64,000 nucleotides of DNA from Janthinobacterium sp. (GTDB lineage: Bacteria > Pseudomonadota > Gammaproteobacteria > Burkholderiales > Burkholderiaceae_D), in the NCBI GenBank assembly GCA_003133225.1, contig PKWL01000041.1, forward strand, positions 151-64,150, read 5' to 3'. Below, piece after piece: positions 48,846 through 59,385 of the stretch. The notes under the pieces were generated by a model that saw only the letters and a list, made by a program, of their open reading frames with translations, made no database searches and was not told the DNA's origin. Position 1 is the first letter of the stretch. The number at the start of each line of letters is the position of its first letter. A program made the translations under genes and the position numbers.

Positions 48846-50252
48846 ATGATGATAAAGACGCTTTACGACAAACTTTGGGATTCCCACGTGGTGCAAGCCG
48901 AAGAGGACGGCACGACGATTTTGTACATCGACCGCCACCTGGTGCATGAAGTGACCAGCCCGCAAGCCTTCGACGGCTTGCGCGCCGCCGCTCGCACGCC
49001 TTGGCGCATTGGCGCGAACTTGGCTGTGGCGGACCATAACGTGCCCACCACCGACCGCGCCGGCGGCATCGCCGACCCCGTCTCGCGCCTGCAGGTGGAA
49101 ACCCTGGACCAGAATGCCAAGACGTTCGGTCTGACTTATTTCGGCATGAACGACAAGCGCCAGGGCATCGTGCATGTGGTCGGGCCCGAACAGGGGGCAA
49201 CCTTGCCCGGCATGACGGTGGTGTGCGGCGACTCGCACACGTCGACGCATGGCGCCTTCGGCTGTCTGGCGCATGGCATAGGCACTTCGGAAGTCGAGCA
49301 CGTGCTGGCCACCCAAACACTGCTGGCCAAAAAATCGAAAGCCATGCTCGTCCGCATCGACGGGGCGCCGGCGCCTGGCGTGACGGCCAAGGACCTCGTG
49401 CTAGCCGTGATCGGCCGCATCGGCACGGCCGGCGGCACCGGTTATGCGATCGAATTTGGCGGCGCCGCCATCCGCGCCTTATCGATGGAAGGACGCATGA
49501 CGATCTGCAACATGGCAATTGAAGCGGGCGCGCGCGCCGGCATAGTCGCCGTCGACGACACCACCATCAATTACGTCAAGGGACGTCCGTATTCGCCGGT
49601 GGGCCCGCACTGGGACCGCGCCCTTGAATACTGGCGCACCTTGCATTCGGATGCAGGTGCCAAATTCGACTTGGTGGTGACCTTGAACGCGGGCGAAATC
49701 TTGCCGCAGGTAACTTGGGGCACCTCGCCCGAAATGGTGACCTCGATCGACGGCCGCGTGCCTGACCCGGATCAGGAAAAAGATGCCGTACGGCGCGACG
49801 CGATGGAAAAGGCGCTGGTCTACATGGCGTTAACGCCGAACATGCCGATCCAAGACATCCGCATTGACAAGGTGTTCATTGGTTCTTGCACTAACTCGCG
49901 CATTGAAGACTTGCGGGCGGCTGCGGCTGTCGTGCGCGGCAAATACCGCGCCTCCAACGTCATTTTGGCGCTGGTGGTGCCCGGTTCTGGCCTCGTGAAG
50001 GACCAGGCCGAGCGCGAAGGCCTGGACCAGATCTTCAGGGACGCCGGCTTCGAATGGCGCGAGCCAGGTTGCTCCATGTGCCTGGCGATGAACGCCGACC
50101 GCCTCGAGCCGGGCGAGCGCTGCGCGTCGACCTCGAACCGCAACTTCGAGGGCCGCCAGGGGCACGGCGGGCGTACCCATCTGGTCTCGCCGGCGATGGC
50201 GGCAGCAGCTGGCATCGCCGGTCATTTTGTCGATGTGCGGGCGCTGCGTTGA
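48846..50252 (+). CDS. leuC: 3-isopropylmalate dehydratase large subunit
   Basis: With LeuD isomerises 2- and 3-isopropylmalate in leucine synthesis. 468 residues from ATG 48846; the next codon at 48849 is also ATG. The aconitase-fold [4Fe-4S] ligands are the Cys in [11 protein letters not shown] and the two in [10 protein letters not shown]. Other motifs are [12 protein letters not shown] and [20 protein letters not shown]. First gene of leuC-leuD-leuB-asd. A CATAAT at 48788-48793 is a possible -10. There is no obvious leader peptide or attenuator. The frame open from 48750 is extended by noncoding DNA. Confidence 0.97.
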   Translation: MMIKTLYDKLWDSHVVQAEEDGTTILYIDRHLVHEVTSPQAFDGLRAAARTPWRIGANLAVADHNVPTTDRAGGIADPVSRLQVETLDQNAKTFGLTYFGMNDKRQGIVHVVGPEQGATLPGMTVVCGDSHTSTHGAFGCLAHGIGTSEVEHVLATQTLLAKKSKAMLVRIDGAPAPGVTAKDLVLAVIGRIGTAGGTGYAIEFGGAAIRALSMEGRMTICNMAIEAGARAGIVAVDDTTINYVKGRPYSPVGPHWDRALEYWRTLHSDAGAKFDLVVTLNAGEILPQVTWGTSPEMVTSIDGRVPDPDQEKDAVRRDAMEKALVYMALTPNMPIQDIRIDKVFIGSCTNSRIEDLRAAAAVVRGKYRASNVILALVVPGSGLVKDQAEREGLDQIFRDAGFEWREPGCSMCLAMNADRLEPGERCASTSNRNFEGRQGHGGRTHLVSPAMAAAAGIAGHFVDVRALR

Positions 50253-50420
50253 GCGGCGCCCCTAGGCCCCGACCGCGTTCGCCCTAGCCTTTGCGCCTTA
50301 GCGGCAGCGACCGAACTGCGGCTGCGGCATGTTAACGGGGTCGGCCAGCGCTGGAAGGCGCCCTCAAAAGTAACCACGCGACGCGGCAAAATGCTGCGCC
50401 CGCCTGCATAATGCGAGACC

Positions 50421-51071
50421 ATGATGGATAAATTTACGCTATACGAAGGCTTGGTGGCCCCCCTTGACCGGGCCAACGTCGACACCGACGCCATCATCCC
50501 GAAGCAGTTCCTAAAGTCAATTCATCGCAGCGGCTTCGGCCCCAACCTGTTCGACGAGTGGCGTTACCTCGACCATGGTGAGCCGGGCCAGGATAACCGG
50601 GGGCGCCCCCTGAATCCGGATTTCATCTTGAACCAGGCACGCTATCAGGGCGCCTCGATTTTGCTGACCCGGAAGAACTTCGGTTGCGGCTCGTCGCGTG
50701 AACACGCGCCTTGGGCACTGGACCAGTATGGTTTTCGCGCCATCATCGCGCCCAGTTTTGCCGACATTTTTTTTAACAATTGCTACAAAAGCGGCTTATT
50801 GCCGATCGTGTTGCCTGAAGCGCAGATTGACCATCTGTTTAATGAAGTCAAAGCCTTCCCCGGTTACAAGCTGGTGGTCGATCTTGATCAACAACGCGTG
50901 ACGACTAGCAATGGCAGCGTCTCCTACCCGTTTCAAATTGATGCCTTCCGCAAGTATTGCCTGACGAATGGCCTGGACGATATTGGCTTGACCTTGCGTC
51001 ACGCCGATGCCATCCGCAGCTTCGAGGAGCGCCATCTGGCAAGTCAACCGTGGTTGGCGAACATCATCTAA
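50421..51071 (+). CDS. leuD: 3-isopropylmalate dehydratase small subunit
   Basis: Partner of LeuC. 216 residues, from ATG 50421 or the next ATG at 50424. Swivelling-domain motifs [35 protein letters not shown] and [17 protein letters not shown] are all present. It lies about 170 bp after leuC; in many Burkholderiales a small entericidin-like gene sits between them, but I see none here. leuB follows 20 bases later. Confidence 0.97.
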   Translation: MMDKFTLYEGLVAPLDRANVDTDAIIPKQFLKSIHRSGFGPNLFDEWRYLDHGEPGQDNRGRPLNPDFILNQARYQGASILLTRKNFGCGSSREHAPWALDQYGFRAIIAPSFADIFFNNCYKSGLLPIVLPEAQIDHLFNEVKAFPGYKLVVDLDQQRVTTSNGSVSYPFQIDAFRKYCLTNGLDDIGLTLRHADAIRSFEERHLASQPWLANII

Positions 51072-51091
51072 CATTGATTTTGATAAATAAC

Positions 51092-52162
51092 ATGAAAATT
51101 GCAATTTTGCCAGGCGACGGCATTGGGCCGGAAATCATGGCACAGGCCGTCAAGGTGCTGCGCGTGCTGGGCGAACCATTCGAGCTGGAAACAGCGCTGG
51201 TGGGGGGCGCCGGCTACGCCGCGCACGGCCACCCGCTGCCGGAATCGACTCTAGCTCTGGCCAAGGCGGCCGATGCCGTGCTGTTCGGCGCGGTCGGCGA
51301 CTTCCAGTACGACAACCTGGAACGAGCGCTGCGTCCGGAGCAGGCCATTTTGGGCCTGCGCCGACAACTGGAACTGTTTGCCAATCTGCGGCCGGCCGTG
51401 TTGTATCCGGAACTGGCTGGCGCATCGACTTTGAAGCCTGAGGTGGTGTCTGGCCTGGATATTCTGATTATCCGTGAACTGACCGGCGACATCTATTTTG
51501 GCAAGCCGCGCGGTGTGCGCGTGTGCCCGGACGGCCCGTTCCAGGGCCAGACCGAAGGCTTCGACACGATGCGCTACGCTGAAGGTGAAATCCGCCGCAT
51601 CGCGCACGTGGCCTTCCAGGCCGCCAGGAAGCGGGCGCGGCGCCTGACCAGCGTAGACAAGGCAAATGTGCTGGAAACCTTCCAATTCTGGCGTGACATC
51701 GTCACCGACGTGCACCAGGAATATCCGGACGTGACGCTAGACCATATGTACGTCGACAACGCGGCAATGCAGCTCGTGCGGGCACCGAAAAAATTCGACG
51801 TCATGGTCACTGGCAATATGTTCGGCGATATCCTGTCCGACTGCGCCGCCATGCTAACGGGTTCCATCGGTATGCTTCCGTCGGCCTCGCTCGACGCCAA
51901 TAACAAGGGCTTATATGAGCCGTCGCATGGCTCCGCACCCGACATCGCGGGCAAAGGCATCGCCAATCCGCTGGCCACGATCTTGTCGGCCGCGATGATG
52001 TTGCGTTACTCGCTGAACCGGACCGAGCAGGCCGATCGCATCGAGTCCGCCGTCAAAAAGGTGCTGGCACAAGGCTTGCGCACGGCCGACATTTACGAGA
52101 CCGGCACCACCCGCGTGGGCACCGAGGAAATGGGTGACGCGGTCGTCAAGGCATTGGGATAA
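51092..52162 (+). CDS. leuB: 3-isopropylmalate dehydrogenase
   Basis: NAD-dependent oxidative decarboxylation of 3-isopropylmalate. 356 residues from ATG 51092. Opening [15 protein letters not shown], substrate-binding arginines in the [14 protein letters not shown] region, [13 protein letters not shown], and the metal/NAD region [27 protein letters not shown] (shown here only as its ends, [11 protein letters not shown] and GSIGMLPSA). [15 protein letters not shown] is the NAD-binding signature. The longer frame beginning at 50957 overlaps leuD and is rejected. asd follows 41 bases later. Confidence 0.97.
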   Translation: MKIAILPGDGIGPEIMAQAVKVLRVLGEPFELETALVGGAGYAAHGHPLPESTLALAKAADAVLFGAVGDFQYDNLERALRPEQAILGLRRQLELFANLRPAVLYPELAGASTLKPEVVSGLDILIIRELTGDIYFGKPRGVRVCPDGPFQGQTEGFDTMRYAEGEIRRIAHVAFQAARKRARRLTSVDKANVLETFQFWRDIVTDVHQEYPDVTLDHMYVDNAAMQLVRAPKKFDVMVTGNMFGDILSDCAAMLTGSIGMLPSASLDANNKGLYEPSHGSAPDIAGKGIANPLATILSAAMMLRYSLNRTEQADRIESAVKKVLAQGLRTADIYETGTTRVGTEEMGDAVVKALG

Positions 52163-52203
52163 AAAAATGGCGGGCCGGGCCCGCCGCCAGTTGAGGAATC
52201 AAA

Positions 52204-53334
52204 ATGAAATTAGTAGGCTTGGTAGGTTGGCGTGGCATGGTCGGTTCCGTGCTCATGCAGCGCATGCAAGACGAGGGCGATTTCGCCCGCATCGAACCGG
52301 TCTTCTTTTCGACCTCGAATGCGGGCGGCGCCGCCCCCGCCATGGCGAAAAATGAAAGTAAGCTGAAGGATGCCAACGATATCGGCATGCTCAAAAAATG
52401 TGACATCATCATTTCCTGCCAGGGCGGCGATTACACGTCAGCCGTGTTCCCGCAACTGCGCGCGGCGGGCTGGGACGGTTATTGGATCGACGCCGCGTCG
52501 ACCTTGCGCATGGACGAGGACGCAGTCATCGTGCTCGATCCGGTCAACCTCGGCGTGATCAAGGACGCGCTCGGCAAGGGTGTGAAAAACTACGTCGGCG
52601 GCAATTGCACGGTGTCTTGCATGTTGATGGGTTTGGGCGGATTGTTCCAGCACGGCTTGGTCGAATGGATGACCTCCATGACCTACCAGGCCGCTTCCGG
52701 CGGCGGCGCCCAGCACATGCGCGAACTGCTGACTCAGTTTGGCACTCTACACGGCGCTGTCGCCGGCTTGCTCGACAACCCGGCAGCGGCGATCTTGGAA
52801 ATCGACCGCCAGGTGCTGGCCACCCAGCAAGGTCTTGGTGGGGACGAAATCAAGCATTTCGGCGCTCCGCTGGCCGGCAACTTGATCCCCTGGATCGACA
52901 AGGATCTGGGCAACGGCCAGTCGAAGGAGGAATGGAAGGCGGGCGCGGAAACCAACAAGATCCTGGGCCGCGGCCTTCAATTTGGCACGAAGGAAATTCC
53001 TGTCGACGGCCTGTGCGTGCGCATCGGCGCCATGCGCTGTCACTCGCAGGCCTTGACCATCAAGCTGACCCGAGACGTGCCCCTCGATGAAATCAACGAC
53101 ATCATCGCTAGCAATAACGAGTGGGTCAAAGTGGTGCCGAATAACCGTGAAGCGTCGGTGCGCGATCTGGCGCCGGTGGCCGTCACCGGCAGCTTGACGA
53201 TCCCGGTCGGCCGTTTGCGCAAGATGTCGATGGGCAGCCAATATCTGTCGGCCTTCACGGTTGGCGACCAATTGTTATGGGGTGCCGCCGAGCCGCTGCG
53301 GCGCATGCTGCGAATCGTCCTCGACGCCGATTGA
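52204..53334 (+). CDS. asd: Aspartate-semialdehyde dehydrogenase
   Basis: Reduces aspartyl phosphate to the semialdehyde for lysine, threonine and methionine. 376 residues. NADP-binding start [16 protein letters not shown], active-site Cys135 in GGNCTVSCM, and the His-containing [16 protein letters not shown]. Belongs to the Gram-negative ASADH type. The RBS is GAGGA before the ATG. Clustered with the leu genes as usual in Burkholderiales; its product feeds dapA (23.8 kb). Confidence 0.97.
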   Translation: MKLVGLVGWRGMVGSVLMQRMQDEGDFARIEPVFFSTSNAGGAAPAMAKNESKLKDANDIGMLKKCDIIISCQGGDYTSAVFPQLRAAGWDGYWIDAASTLRMDEDAVIVLDPVNLGVIKDALGKGVKNYVGGNCTVSCMLMGLGGLFQHGLVEWMTSMTYQAASGGGAQHMRELLTQFGTLHGAVAGLLDNPAAAILEIDRQVLATQQGLGGDEIKHFGAPLAGNLIPWIDKDLGNGQSKEEWKAGAETNKILGRGLQFGTKEIPVDGLCVRIGAMRCHSQALTIKLTRDVPLDEINDIIASNNEWVKVVPNNREASVRDLAPVAVTGSLTIPVGRLRKMSMGSQYLSAFTVGDQLLWGAAEPLRRMLRIVLDAD

Positions 53335-53495
53335 AGGGTTTTTTCTGCGCGGAGTGGCCTTTTTGACAGCGCAAGTGGGGCACAAGGTACAGGATCGGGC
53401 CTTGCGGTACGGAAAACTTGTGCAAAGCTTGCATGCGTCTGTTCATGGTGATATGTTGAGCCCTACGGGAAAAGTTGCTTTCTCCGCTGTCAACC

Positions 53496-56174
53496 ATGAT
53501 GCCGCCAACCATGCATTTAAACACCTGCTCTAGAATCGTCTCGAACGCGTTGCACACACTCACCGGCGCCCTCGTCTGTGGCCTGTTATTGTCCTCCACC
53601 GCGCATGCGGCAGGGCTGGGCAAGCTCACCGTCTTATCCTCCCTTGGCCAGCCTTTGCGGGCCGAAATCGAACTGGCGGCAGTGTCCAACAGCGAAGCGG
53701 GCGCGCTCGTGGCCAAGCTGGCCCCGGCCGACGCTTACCGCGTCGCCAATATCGACTTTAATCCGACCCTGCTGGCGCTGCGCTTCGCCGTCGAGCAGCG
53801 CAGCGGCCGTCACTTTATCCAGATCACGTCGTCTCAGCCCGTCAACGAACCGTTCGTCGACATGCTGCTCGAATTGAGCTGGGACAGCGGGCGCTTGGTG
53901 CGCGAATACACCTTTTTGCTGGACCCGGCCGATATGCGCCAGACCCAGTCGGCCCAAGTGGCCGCCCCGGCCCAGGGCGCATTTGCGCGCATGCCAGCCG
54001 AAGCGCAGTCAGGCGCAGCGCAGCGCGTTCTGCCGCCGCCGACCAGGTCGCGCAGACCGGCTGAGAGCGCCGGCTCCCAATACAGCGTCAAGCCAGGCGA
54101 CACTCTGGGCCGCATTGCCGCCAGGCTGAAACCGACCGACGTCTCGCTCGACTTGATGCTGGTGGCCTTGTACCGCGCCAATCCGGAAGCATTTGGCGGC
54201 AATAATATGAATCGCCTGCGCTCCGGGCGCATTTTGGCGGTGCCCGATGCCGCCGCCATTCTCGCGGCCTCTTCCGACGGCCAAGCCAAGGCGATGGTGG
54301 TCGCGCACGCGCTCGACTTTAACTCCTACCGCAACAAGCTGGCGGGGCAGGTCGCCCTCAGTACGCCGGCCAAGGCGCCCGAGACAGGCCAAAGCGCGGC
54401 TGGCAAGATCAGCGCCAAGGTCGAAGAGCATGCCACACTGGCCAATGAATCGCAGGACCAGCTGAAGCTGTCGAAAGCGGCACCAGCGGCCGCAGGCACG
54501 AGCGCGGCGACGGAAGAGCGGATCGCGAAAGACCAGCAGATTGCTGATGCGACGGCGCGCGTCAAGGAACTGGAAAAAAATGTCAGCGACTTGGAAAAGC
54601 TGATGGGCGTGAAAAACAAGGCCCTGCAGGCCGAGAAAAAGCCGGTGGCAGCGGTCGCCGCGACGTGGCTGTTGCCTACGGCCAAGTCAAGTGGAGCCGC
54701 GGCGGGCGCAGCGAAACGGCCCGTCCCGCCCCCGAAAGCGGCGCCAGCGCCGACCTGGATTGACATGCTGTCCGACAACATCAACGCCATCGGCATCGCC
54801 TTAGCGGCCCTGTTGGCCGGGGCCGCGTTCATTTTGTCGCGTCGCAGGAAACAGGCACTGCCTAAGACGGAGCCTAGCATATCGGGCGAGCTGGGCGCGC
54901 CCGCGCACTCGCTGTTTGCCGAGACCGGCGGCCAGAGCGTCGACACCAACAACAGCGTCTTCAATTCCAATTTTGCGCCGTCGGCCAGCCAGCTCGATAC
55001 CAATGAAGTCGACCCAGTGGCCGAAGCGGATGTGTATATCGCCTACGGGCGCGACGTCCAAGCCGAAGAGATCCTCAAGGAAGCGCTGCGCGCTCATCCC
55101 GAGCGCCACTTGGTGCGCCTAAAGCTGCTCGAAATCTATGCCGCCCGCAAAGACGCGCGTGCTTTCGAGACCCAGGCTGGCGAGTTGTACAGTTTGACCA
55201 AGGGAAGTGGCGACGAGTGGACGCAAGCGGCCGCGCTCGGTCTGTCGATCGACCCGCAAAATGCCCTGTATGCCGGCCTCGCCACGGCTGCGGCGCCGCC
55301 TCCAGCGCAAGATCTGGGGCGCGCCGACGCCTTACCCGAGGCGCTGGTGGCGAGCGCTGCTTTGAGCGGCCCCGACTTGATCGCCGACAGCGCGCCGCTA
55401 GAACAGCACGGCATGGAGTTTGACCTTGAGCCCGCGCCGGCGCTAGCTGCGCCAATAGCAGCTCCAGCGGCGCCTGAAGTGGCCGACAACGTCCTCGACT
55501 TCGATCTGGACGGCTTCGGTTTTGAGCCCATCGTCGCCATGCCGGCCCTCGAAACTCCGGTCCCGGCCCTCGAAACTCCGGTCCCGGCCCTCGTTGCGGC
55601 AGAGCCTGTGATTGCCCCTGAGCCATCGCTCGCCATGGATTTGGCCTCCGTCGACGCCATGGCGCCGCCGGTGCAACCGGCTGCCCCCGCGCAAGACGAT
55701 GCCAGCATCGATTTTGATTTCGACTTGCCGGCGGAGTTTTCTTTGGCGTCGCCCAGCCATGCGCCCGAGGCGCCGGCCGCTGCTCTTCCGCCGGACCTTG
55801 ACATGATGCAGTTTGAACCGACCCCAACACTGGCAGTGGCCGCCGACAAGCTGGGCGACGACTTCGCGCCGATGCCGGAAGTCGCCGCAGCGCCGAAGTT
55901 GGAGGCGGCCGGTGCCCCAGAATTCGACCTGTCTGACATCGACCTCGATCTCAGCACGGCCAACGTGGCCTCGCCAGACGACCTTGAAGGCGTGCCAAAT
56001 GACGTCAAATTATCCGCCATGCAGATGGAAATGGACACCAAGCTCGACCTCGCGATCGCCTATCAGGAAATCGGCGACAAGGAAGGGGCGCGCGAGTTGA
56101 TCGATGAGGTCATCAAGGGCGGCAGCGACGACCAGGTCGCCAAGGCGAATATCATGCGCCTGGAACTGGCCTAA
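53496..56174 (+). CDS. fimV: FimV/HubP-family polar peptidoglycan-binding protein
   Basis: Large inner-membrane polar protein linked in other species to type IV pilus assembly, twitching and polar organisation. About 892 residues from ATG 53496; ATG 53511 and TTG 53475 are other possible starts, none with a good RBS. Signal peptide to about residue 40, then the FimV N-terminal domain (GKLTVLSSLGQPLRAEIEL), a LysM domain (YSVKPGDTLGRIA), a coiled-coil region, a single transmembrane helix (about 435-455, IALAALLAGAAFIL before SRRRKQ), an acidic Ala/Pro-rich cytoplasmic part, and the FimV C-terminal TPR-like domain (KLDLAIAYQEIGDKEGARE). The cytoplasmic part has a 21-bp tandem repeat. Confidence 0.92.
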   Translation: MMPPTMHLNTCSRIVSNALHTLTGALVCGLLLSSTAHAAGLGKLTVLSSLGQPLRAEIELAAVSNSEAGALVAKLAPADAYRVANIDFNPTLLALRFAVEQRSGRHFIQITSSQPVNEPFVDMLLELSWDSGRLVREYTFLLDPADMRQTQSAQVAAPAQGAFARMPAEAQSGAAQRVLPPPTRSRRPAESAGSQYSVKPGDTLGRIAARLKPTDVSLDLMLVALYRANPEAFGGNNMNRLRSGRILAVPDAAAILAASSDGQAKAMVVAHALDFNSYRNKLAGQVALSTPAKAPETGQSAAGKISAKVEEHATLANESQDQLKLSKAAPAAAGTSAATEERIAKDQQIADATARVKELEKNVSDLEKLMGVKNKALQAEKKPVAAVAATWLLPTAKSSGAAAGAAKRPVPPPKAAPAPTWIDMLSDNINAIGIALAALLAGAAFILSRRRKQALPKTEPSISGELGAPAHSLFAETGGQSVDTNNSVFNSNFAPSASQLDTNEVDPVAEADVYIAYGRDVQAEEILKEALRAHPERHLVRLKLLEIYAARKDARAFETQAGELYSLTKGSGDEWTQAAALGLSIDPQNALYAGLATAAAPPPAQDLGRADALPEALVASAALSGPDLIADSAPLEQHGMEFDLEPAPALAAPIAAPAAPEVADNVLDFDLDGFGFEPIVAMPALETPVPALETPVPALVAAEPVIAPEPSLAMDLASVDAMAPPVQPAAPAQDDASIDFDFDLPAEFSLASPSHAPEAPAAALPPDLDMMQFEPTPTLAVAADKLGDDFAPMPEVAAAPKLEAAGAPEFDLSDIDLDLSTANVASPDDLEGVPNDVKLSAMQMEMDTKLDLAIAYQEIGDKEGARELIDEVIKGGSDDQVAKANIMRLELA
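55542..55593. repeat. 21-bp tandem repeat within fimV
   Basis: CCGGCCCTCGAAACTCCGGTC occurs twice exactly (55542-55562, 55563-55583) plus a ten-base third copy. It keeps frame and encodes PALETPV units in the low-complexity cytoplasmic part. Repeat number may vary. Confidence 0.85.
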
Positions 56175-56270
56175 GCCCCCACTTGTAAAGGAGGCGTAGG
56201 GCCGTATCCAAACGCCCTGCGCGCTCTTGCCTTGCATCTGGGGAGAGCCGGGCGCGTTATAATGAGCCGA

Positions 56271-56392
56271 CTTGGACTGTTCCTAAGAGATATTCAAAGC
56301 TGCTGATGGGATTTATCCGCAGCCCGCGCCCAATGGGTGTTTAATCAAGCCCACATGCGCCACTTTGAAATCAAGCATCAGTTTTAACCTCC
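56271..56392. repeat. Dispersed repeat, copy C (internally deleted), next to truA
   Basis: Blocks 56278-56321 and 56333-56392 match copy B with a short unrelated joint (GCCCGCGCCC-like) in place of B's 150-bp middle. It ends 15 bases before the truA start, so it forms most of the truA leader. On the minus strand its right end contains GGAGGTTAAAACTGATG, as in B. Confidence 0.6.
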
Positions 56393-56407
56393 CATATTGG
56401 ACACGAA

Positions 56408-57205
56408 TTGAAACGGATGGCATTAGGTGTCCAGTACGACGGTAGCGCCTGGCATGGCTACCAGAAGCAGGTGGACGGACACACGGTGCAAGACCGGCTC
56501 GAATTCGCGCTGGAAAAGTTTGCCCGGATACCGCTGACGACCACTTGCGCCGGCCGCACCGACAGCGGCGTGCACGCGCTGGAGCAGGTCGTGCATTTTG
56601 ACACCGAGCTGGTGCGCGAGCCCTACTCATGGGCGCGCGGCGTCAACGCTTTTCTACCGCCGTCGATCGCCGTGCGCTGGGCCAAGCAAATCGGCGCCGA
56701 CCCGGAACACGAGTTTCACGCCCGTTTTAGCGCCCGTTCGCGCACTTATCAATACGTTTTGTACAACAACATGACGCGCTCGCCGCTGCTGGTGGGGCGG
56801 GCCGGCTTCGTGTTTCGCCCGCTAGATATCGGCCCCATGCAGCTGGCGGCACGCTGCCTGATTGGCTGGCACGACTTTACCGCCTTCCGTTCTTCGCAAT
56901 GCCAGGCCAAATCGCCTGTCAAGCTGATGCATGAAGTGCGCATCGAACGCCATGGCGAGCTGATCGTTTTCACGATCCGCGCCAGCGCCTTCTTGCACCA
57001 CATGGTGCGTAACTTGGTCGGCTCCTTGATCTACATCGGCATCGGCAAGCATGCTCCCGAATGGCTAGGACACGTGCTGGAAGGGCGCGACCGCAATGAT
57101 GCGGCGCCCACCTTCATGCCCGATGGCCTGTACCTGACGAAAATCGATTACGATCCCAAATGGGGCTTGCCGCAAGAGGCGGGTAGTGCCTTGGCCTGGT
57201 TTTAA
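56408..57205 (+). CDS. truA: tRNA pseudouridine synthase A
   Basis: Forms pseudouridine at positions 38-40 of tRNA anticodon arms. 265 residues. Catalytic Asp52 in CAGRTDSGVHALEQ; other motifs are GVQYDGSAWHGYQ and FLHHMVRNLVG. The start is read as TTG 56408 (giving MKRMALGVQYDG, the usual opening); ATG 56417 is the alternative. There is no clear Shine-Dalgarno, and dispersed repeat copy C lies right upstream. In the standard fimV-truA-trpF order. Confidence 0.95.
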   Translation: MKRMALGVQYDGSAWHGYQKQVDGHTVQDRLEFALEKFARIPLTTTCAGRTDSGVHALEQVVHFDTELVREPYSWARGVNAFLPPSIAVRWAKQIGADPEHEFHARFSARSRTYQYVLYNNMTRSPLLVGRAGFVFRPLDIGPMQLAARCLIGWHDFTAFRSSQCQAKSPVKLMHEVRIERHGELIVFTIRASAFLHHMVRNLVGSLIYIGIGKHAPEWLGHVLEGRDRNDAAPTFMPDGLYLTKIDYDPKWGLPQEAGSALAWF

Positions 57206-57216
57206 GGGGGAACATA

Positions 57217-57903
57217 ATGCAAAGTACGCAACGTACCCGCATTAAAATTTGCGGCCTGACCCGGCCTGAGGACGTGCGGGCGGCCGTGGCGGCCGGAGCC
57301 GACGCGCTAGGTTTCGTATTTTATCCCAACAGCCCGCGCTATGTGAGCGCTCAGCGGGCCGCCGAACTGATCGCCGCGTTGCCGCCGTTTATCGCTACCG
57401 TCGGCCTGTTCGTCAACGCCAGCGTGGAACAGGTCGCTGCCGTCAGTCGCAGCGTTCCCTTGTCCATGCTGCAGTTTCATGGCGACGAGAGCGCGCAGCA
57501 TAGCGCCGCCTTGGCCGCGGCCGCCAATCGGCCCTTCACGCAAGTGTTTCGGATCAAGCCTGACACAGTGGGCGCTGATTTGTTAGAATACGAACGGCGC
57601 TACCGCGCTGCCAGCAATCTGTTCTCAGGCCTGTTACTCGACACCTTCGTCGATGCTTACGGCGGCGCCGGAAAGGTATTTGATTGGTCTCTCATCCCAA
57701 AAGAAATCGCGCCTCGGGTCGTTTTAAGTGGTGGCTTGAACGCACACAACGCGATTGACGCCGTTGTCACCGTGCGCCCTTACGCGGTCGACATCAGTAG
57801 CGGCGTCGAAGCGGCCCGGGGCATCAAAGATGCGCGCAAGATCGCGGACTTTATTCGCGCCATCCGTGATGCCGATGGCACGCTGGCAAGAGACTGTGGA
57901 TGA
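57217..57903 (+). CDS. trpF: Phosphoribosylanthranilate isomerase
   Basis: Third step of the tryptophan branch. 228 residues, TIM barrel: KICGLTRPED with the catalytic Cys, GFVFYPNSPRYV, LLLDTFVDAYGGAGK with the acid Asp, GGLNAHN and VDISSGVEAARGIKD. Stand-alone TrpF, not fused to TrpC, is the Burkholderiales pattern. It starts 11 bases after truA, and trpB follows after about 200 bp. Confidence 0.97.
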   Translation: MQSTQRTRIKICGLTRPEDVRAAVAAGADALGFVFYPNSPRYVSAQRAAELIAALPPFIATVGLFVNASVEQVAAVSRSVPLSMLQFHGDESAQHSAALAAAANRPFTQVFRIKPDTVGADLLEYERRYRAASNLFSGLLLDTFVDAYGGAGKVFDWSLIPKEIAPRVVLSGGLNAHNAIDAVVTVRPYAVDISSGVEAARGIKDARKIADFIRAIRDADGTLARDCG

Positions 57904-58102
57904 GTGCGCCCTAGGCCCGTTTTTGCAATCCCCTTTGGTCGCTCCCCCTGTGGGCGCCGCAGGTGAACCAATGCCCGTGATGACGGGCTCGGGCGCGAAC
58001 GAGCGCTACACATTTTTTTAATTGAAGGCTGCGACCGCTGCGCGGTTGCCTCTTTTCCTACCCGGACCCGATAGGGGCTGGGTATCTCGGGACACTATTG
58101 CA

Positions 58103-59350
58103 ATGAACGCTTTGCCTAAGGCCGGCCCAGCCGGCGCATTATTTCGTGCCACCGACTACCAGTTACCGGACGCCCGGGGCCATTTCGGCCCCTACGGTGG
58201 CGCCTTCGTCGCCGAGACGCTGAGCTTCGCCTTGGCCGAGCTCAACGCCGCGTACGCGCACTACAGCGCCGACCCTCAGTTCTTGCAAGAGTACCGCTAT
58301 GAGCTCAAGCATTTTGTTGGCCGTCCATCGCCCATCTATCATGCCAAACGCTGGTCCGGCATGATGCAAGGGGCGCAGATTTACTTCAAACGCGAAGACC
58401 TCAACCACACCGGCGCGCATAAGATCAACAACGTGATCGGCCAGGCCCTGCTGGCCAAGCGCATGGGCAAGCCGCGCATCATCGCCGAAACGGGCGCCGG
58501 CCAGCATGGTGTTGCCACCGCGACCATCTGCGCCCGCTTCGGCCTCGAATGCGTTGTCTACATGGGCAGCGAGGACATCGCACGCCAGGCCCAAAACGTG
58601 TACCGCATGAAGCTGCTGGGCGCGACCGTGGTGCCGGTCGAGTCGGGCTCGAAGACGCTCAAAGACGCGCTCAACGAGGCGATGCGCGACTGGGTTACGA
58701 ATATCGAAAACACCTTTTACATCATCGGCACGGCAGCCGGCCCGCATCCGTATCCGATGATGGTGCGCGACTTCCAGGCCGTGATCGGCGAGGAATGCCT
58801 GGTGCAGATGCCGGAACTGACGGGGCGCCAACCCGATTACGTGCTCGCCTGCATCGGCGGCGGCTCTAACGCGATCGGAATTTTTTACCCGTATATCGAC
58901 CAAAAAAACGTTCAGCTGATCGGGGTCGAAGCGGCGGGTGCGGGGCTCGACAGCGGCCAGCATGCAGCGTCCCTGACGGCCGGCATCCCGGGCGTGTTGC
59001 ACGGCAACCGGACCTATTTGCTGCAGGATGAAAACGGTCAGATCGCAGCCACCCATTCCGTTTCGGCCGGCCTTGATTATCCTGGCGTCGGCCCCGAGCA
59101 TGCGTGGCTAAAGGACTCAGGCCGCGCCCGCTATGTGTCGGTGACGGACGAGGAGGCGCTGCGCGCTTTTCATGATTGCTGCCATATCGAAGGCATCATC
59201 CCGGCCCTGGAGTCGGCGCACGCACTTGCGTATGCAGCCAAACTGGCGGCAACTTTGCCGCCAGATCAGCTGATCTTGGCCAATTTGTCGGGACGCGGCG
59301 ACAAGGACATGCATACCGTGGCGCAGCGGATGGGCTTGGATTTTAGCTAA
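58103..59350 (+). CDS. trpB: Tryptophan synthase beta chain
   Basis: PLP enzyme that joins indole with serine. 415 residues from ATG 58103; the frame opens at 58022 but the extension is not homologous. [13 protein letters not shown] opening, PLP lysine Lys107 in [14 protein letters not shown], phosphate-binding [10 protein letters not shown] and [10 protein letters not shown] are all present. Coupled to trpA, which starts 35 bases later. No attenuator or trp leader peptide is visible in the 120-bp leader of this gene. Confidence 0.98.
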   Translation: MNALPKAGPAGALFRATDYQLPDARGHFGPYGGAFVAETLSFALAELNAAYAHYSADPQFLQEYRYELKHFVGRPSPIYHAKRWSGMMQGAQIYFKREDLNHTGAHKINNVIGQALLAKRMGKPRIIAETGAGQHGVATATICARFGLECVVYMGSEDIARQAQNVYRMKLLGATVVPVESGSKTLKDALNEAMRDWVTNIENTFYIIGTAAGPHPYPMMVRDFQAVIGEECLVQMPELTGRQPDYVLACIGGGSNAIGIFYPYIDQKNVQLIGVEAAGAGLDSGQHAASLTAGIPGVLHGNRTYLLQDENGQIAATHSVSAGLDYPGVGPEHAWLKDSGRARYVSVTDEEALRAFHDCCHIEGIIPALESAHALAYAAKLAATLPPDQLILANLSGRGDKDMHTVAQRMGLDFS

Positions 59351-59385
59351 GCGTGCCCCTTCTGCCCTCTATTAAGAAAGCGAAC

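Noticed and set aside
50253-50420. Entericidin-type lipoprotein gene between leuC and leuD
   Set aside because: Expected from synteny in some Burkholderiales, but no frame with a lipobox is present in the spacer.
58022-58102. trp leader peptide or attenuator before trpB
   Set aside because: No short frame rich in Trp codons and no alternative hairpins with a T-run were seen.
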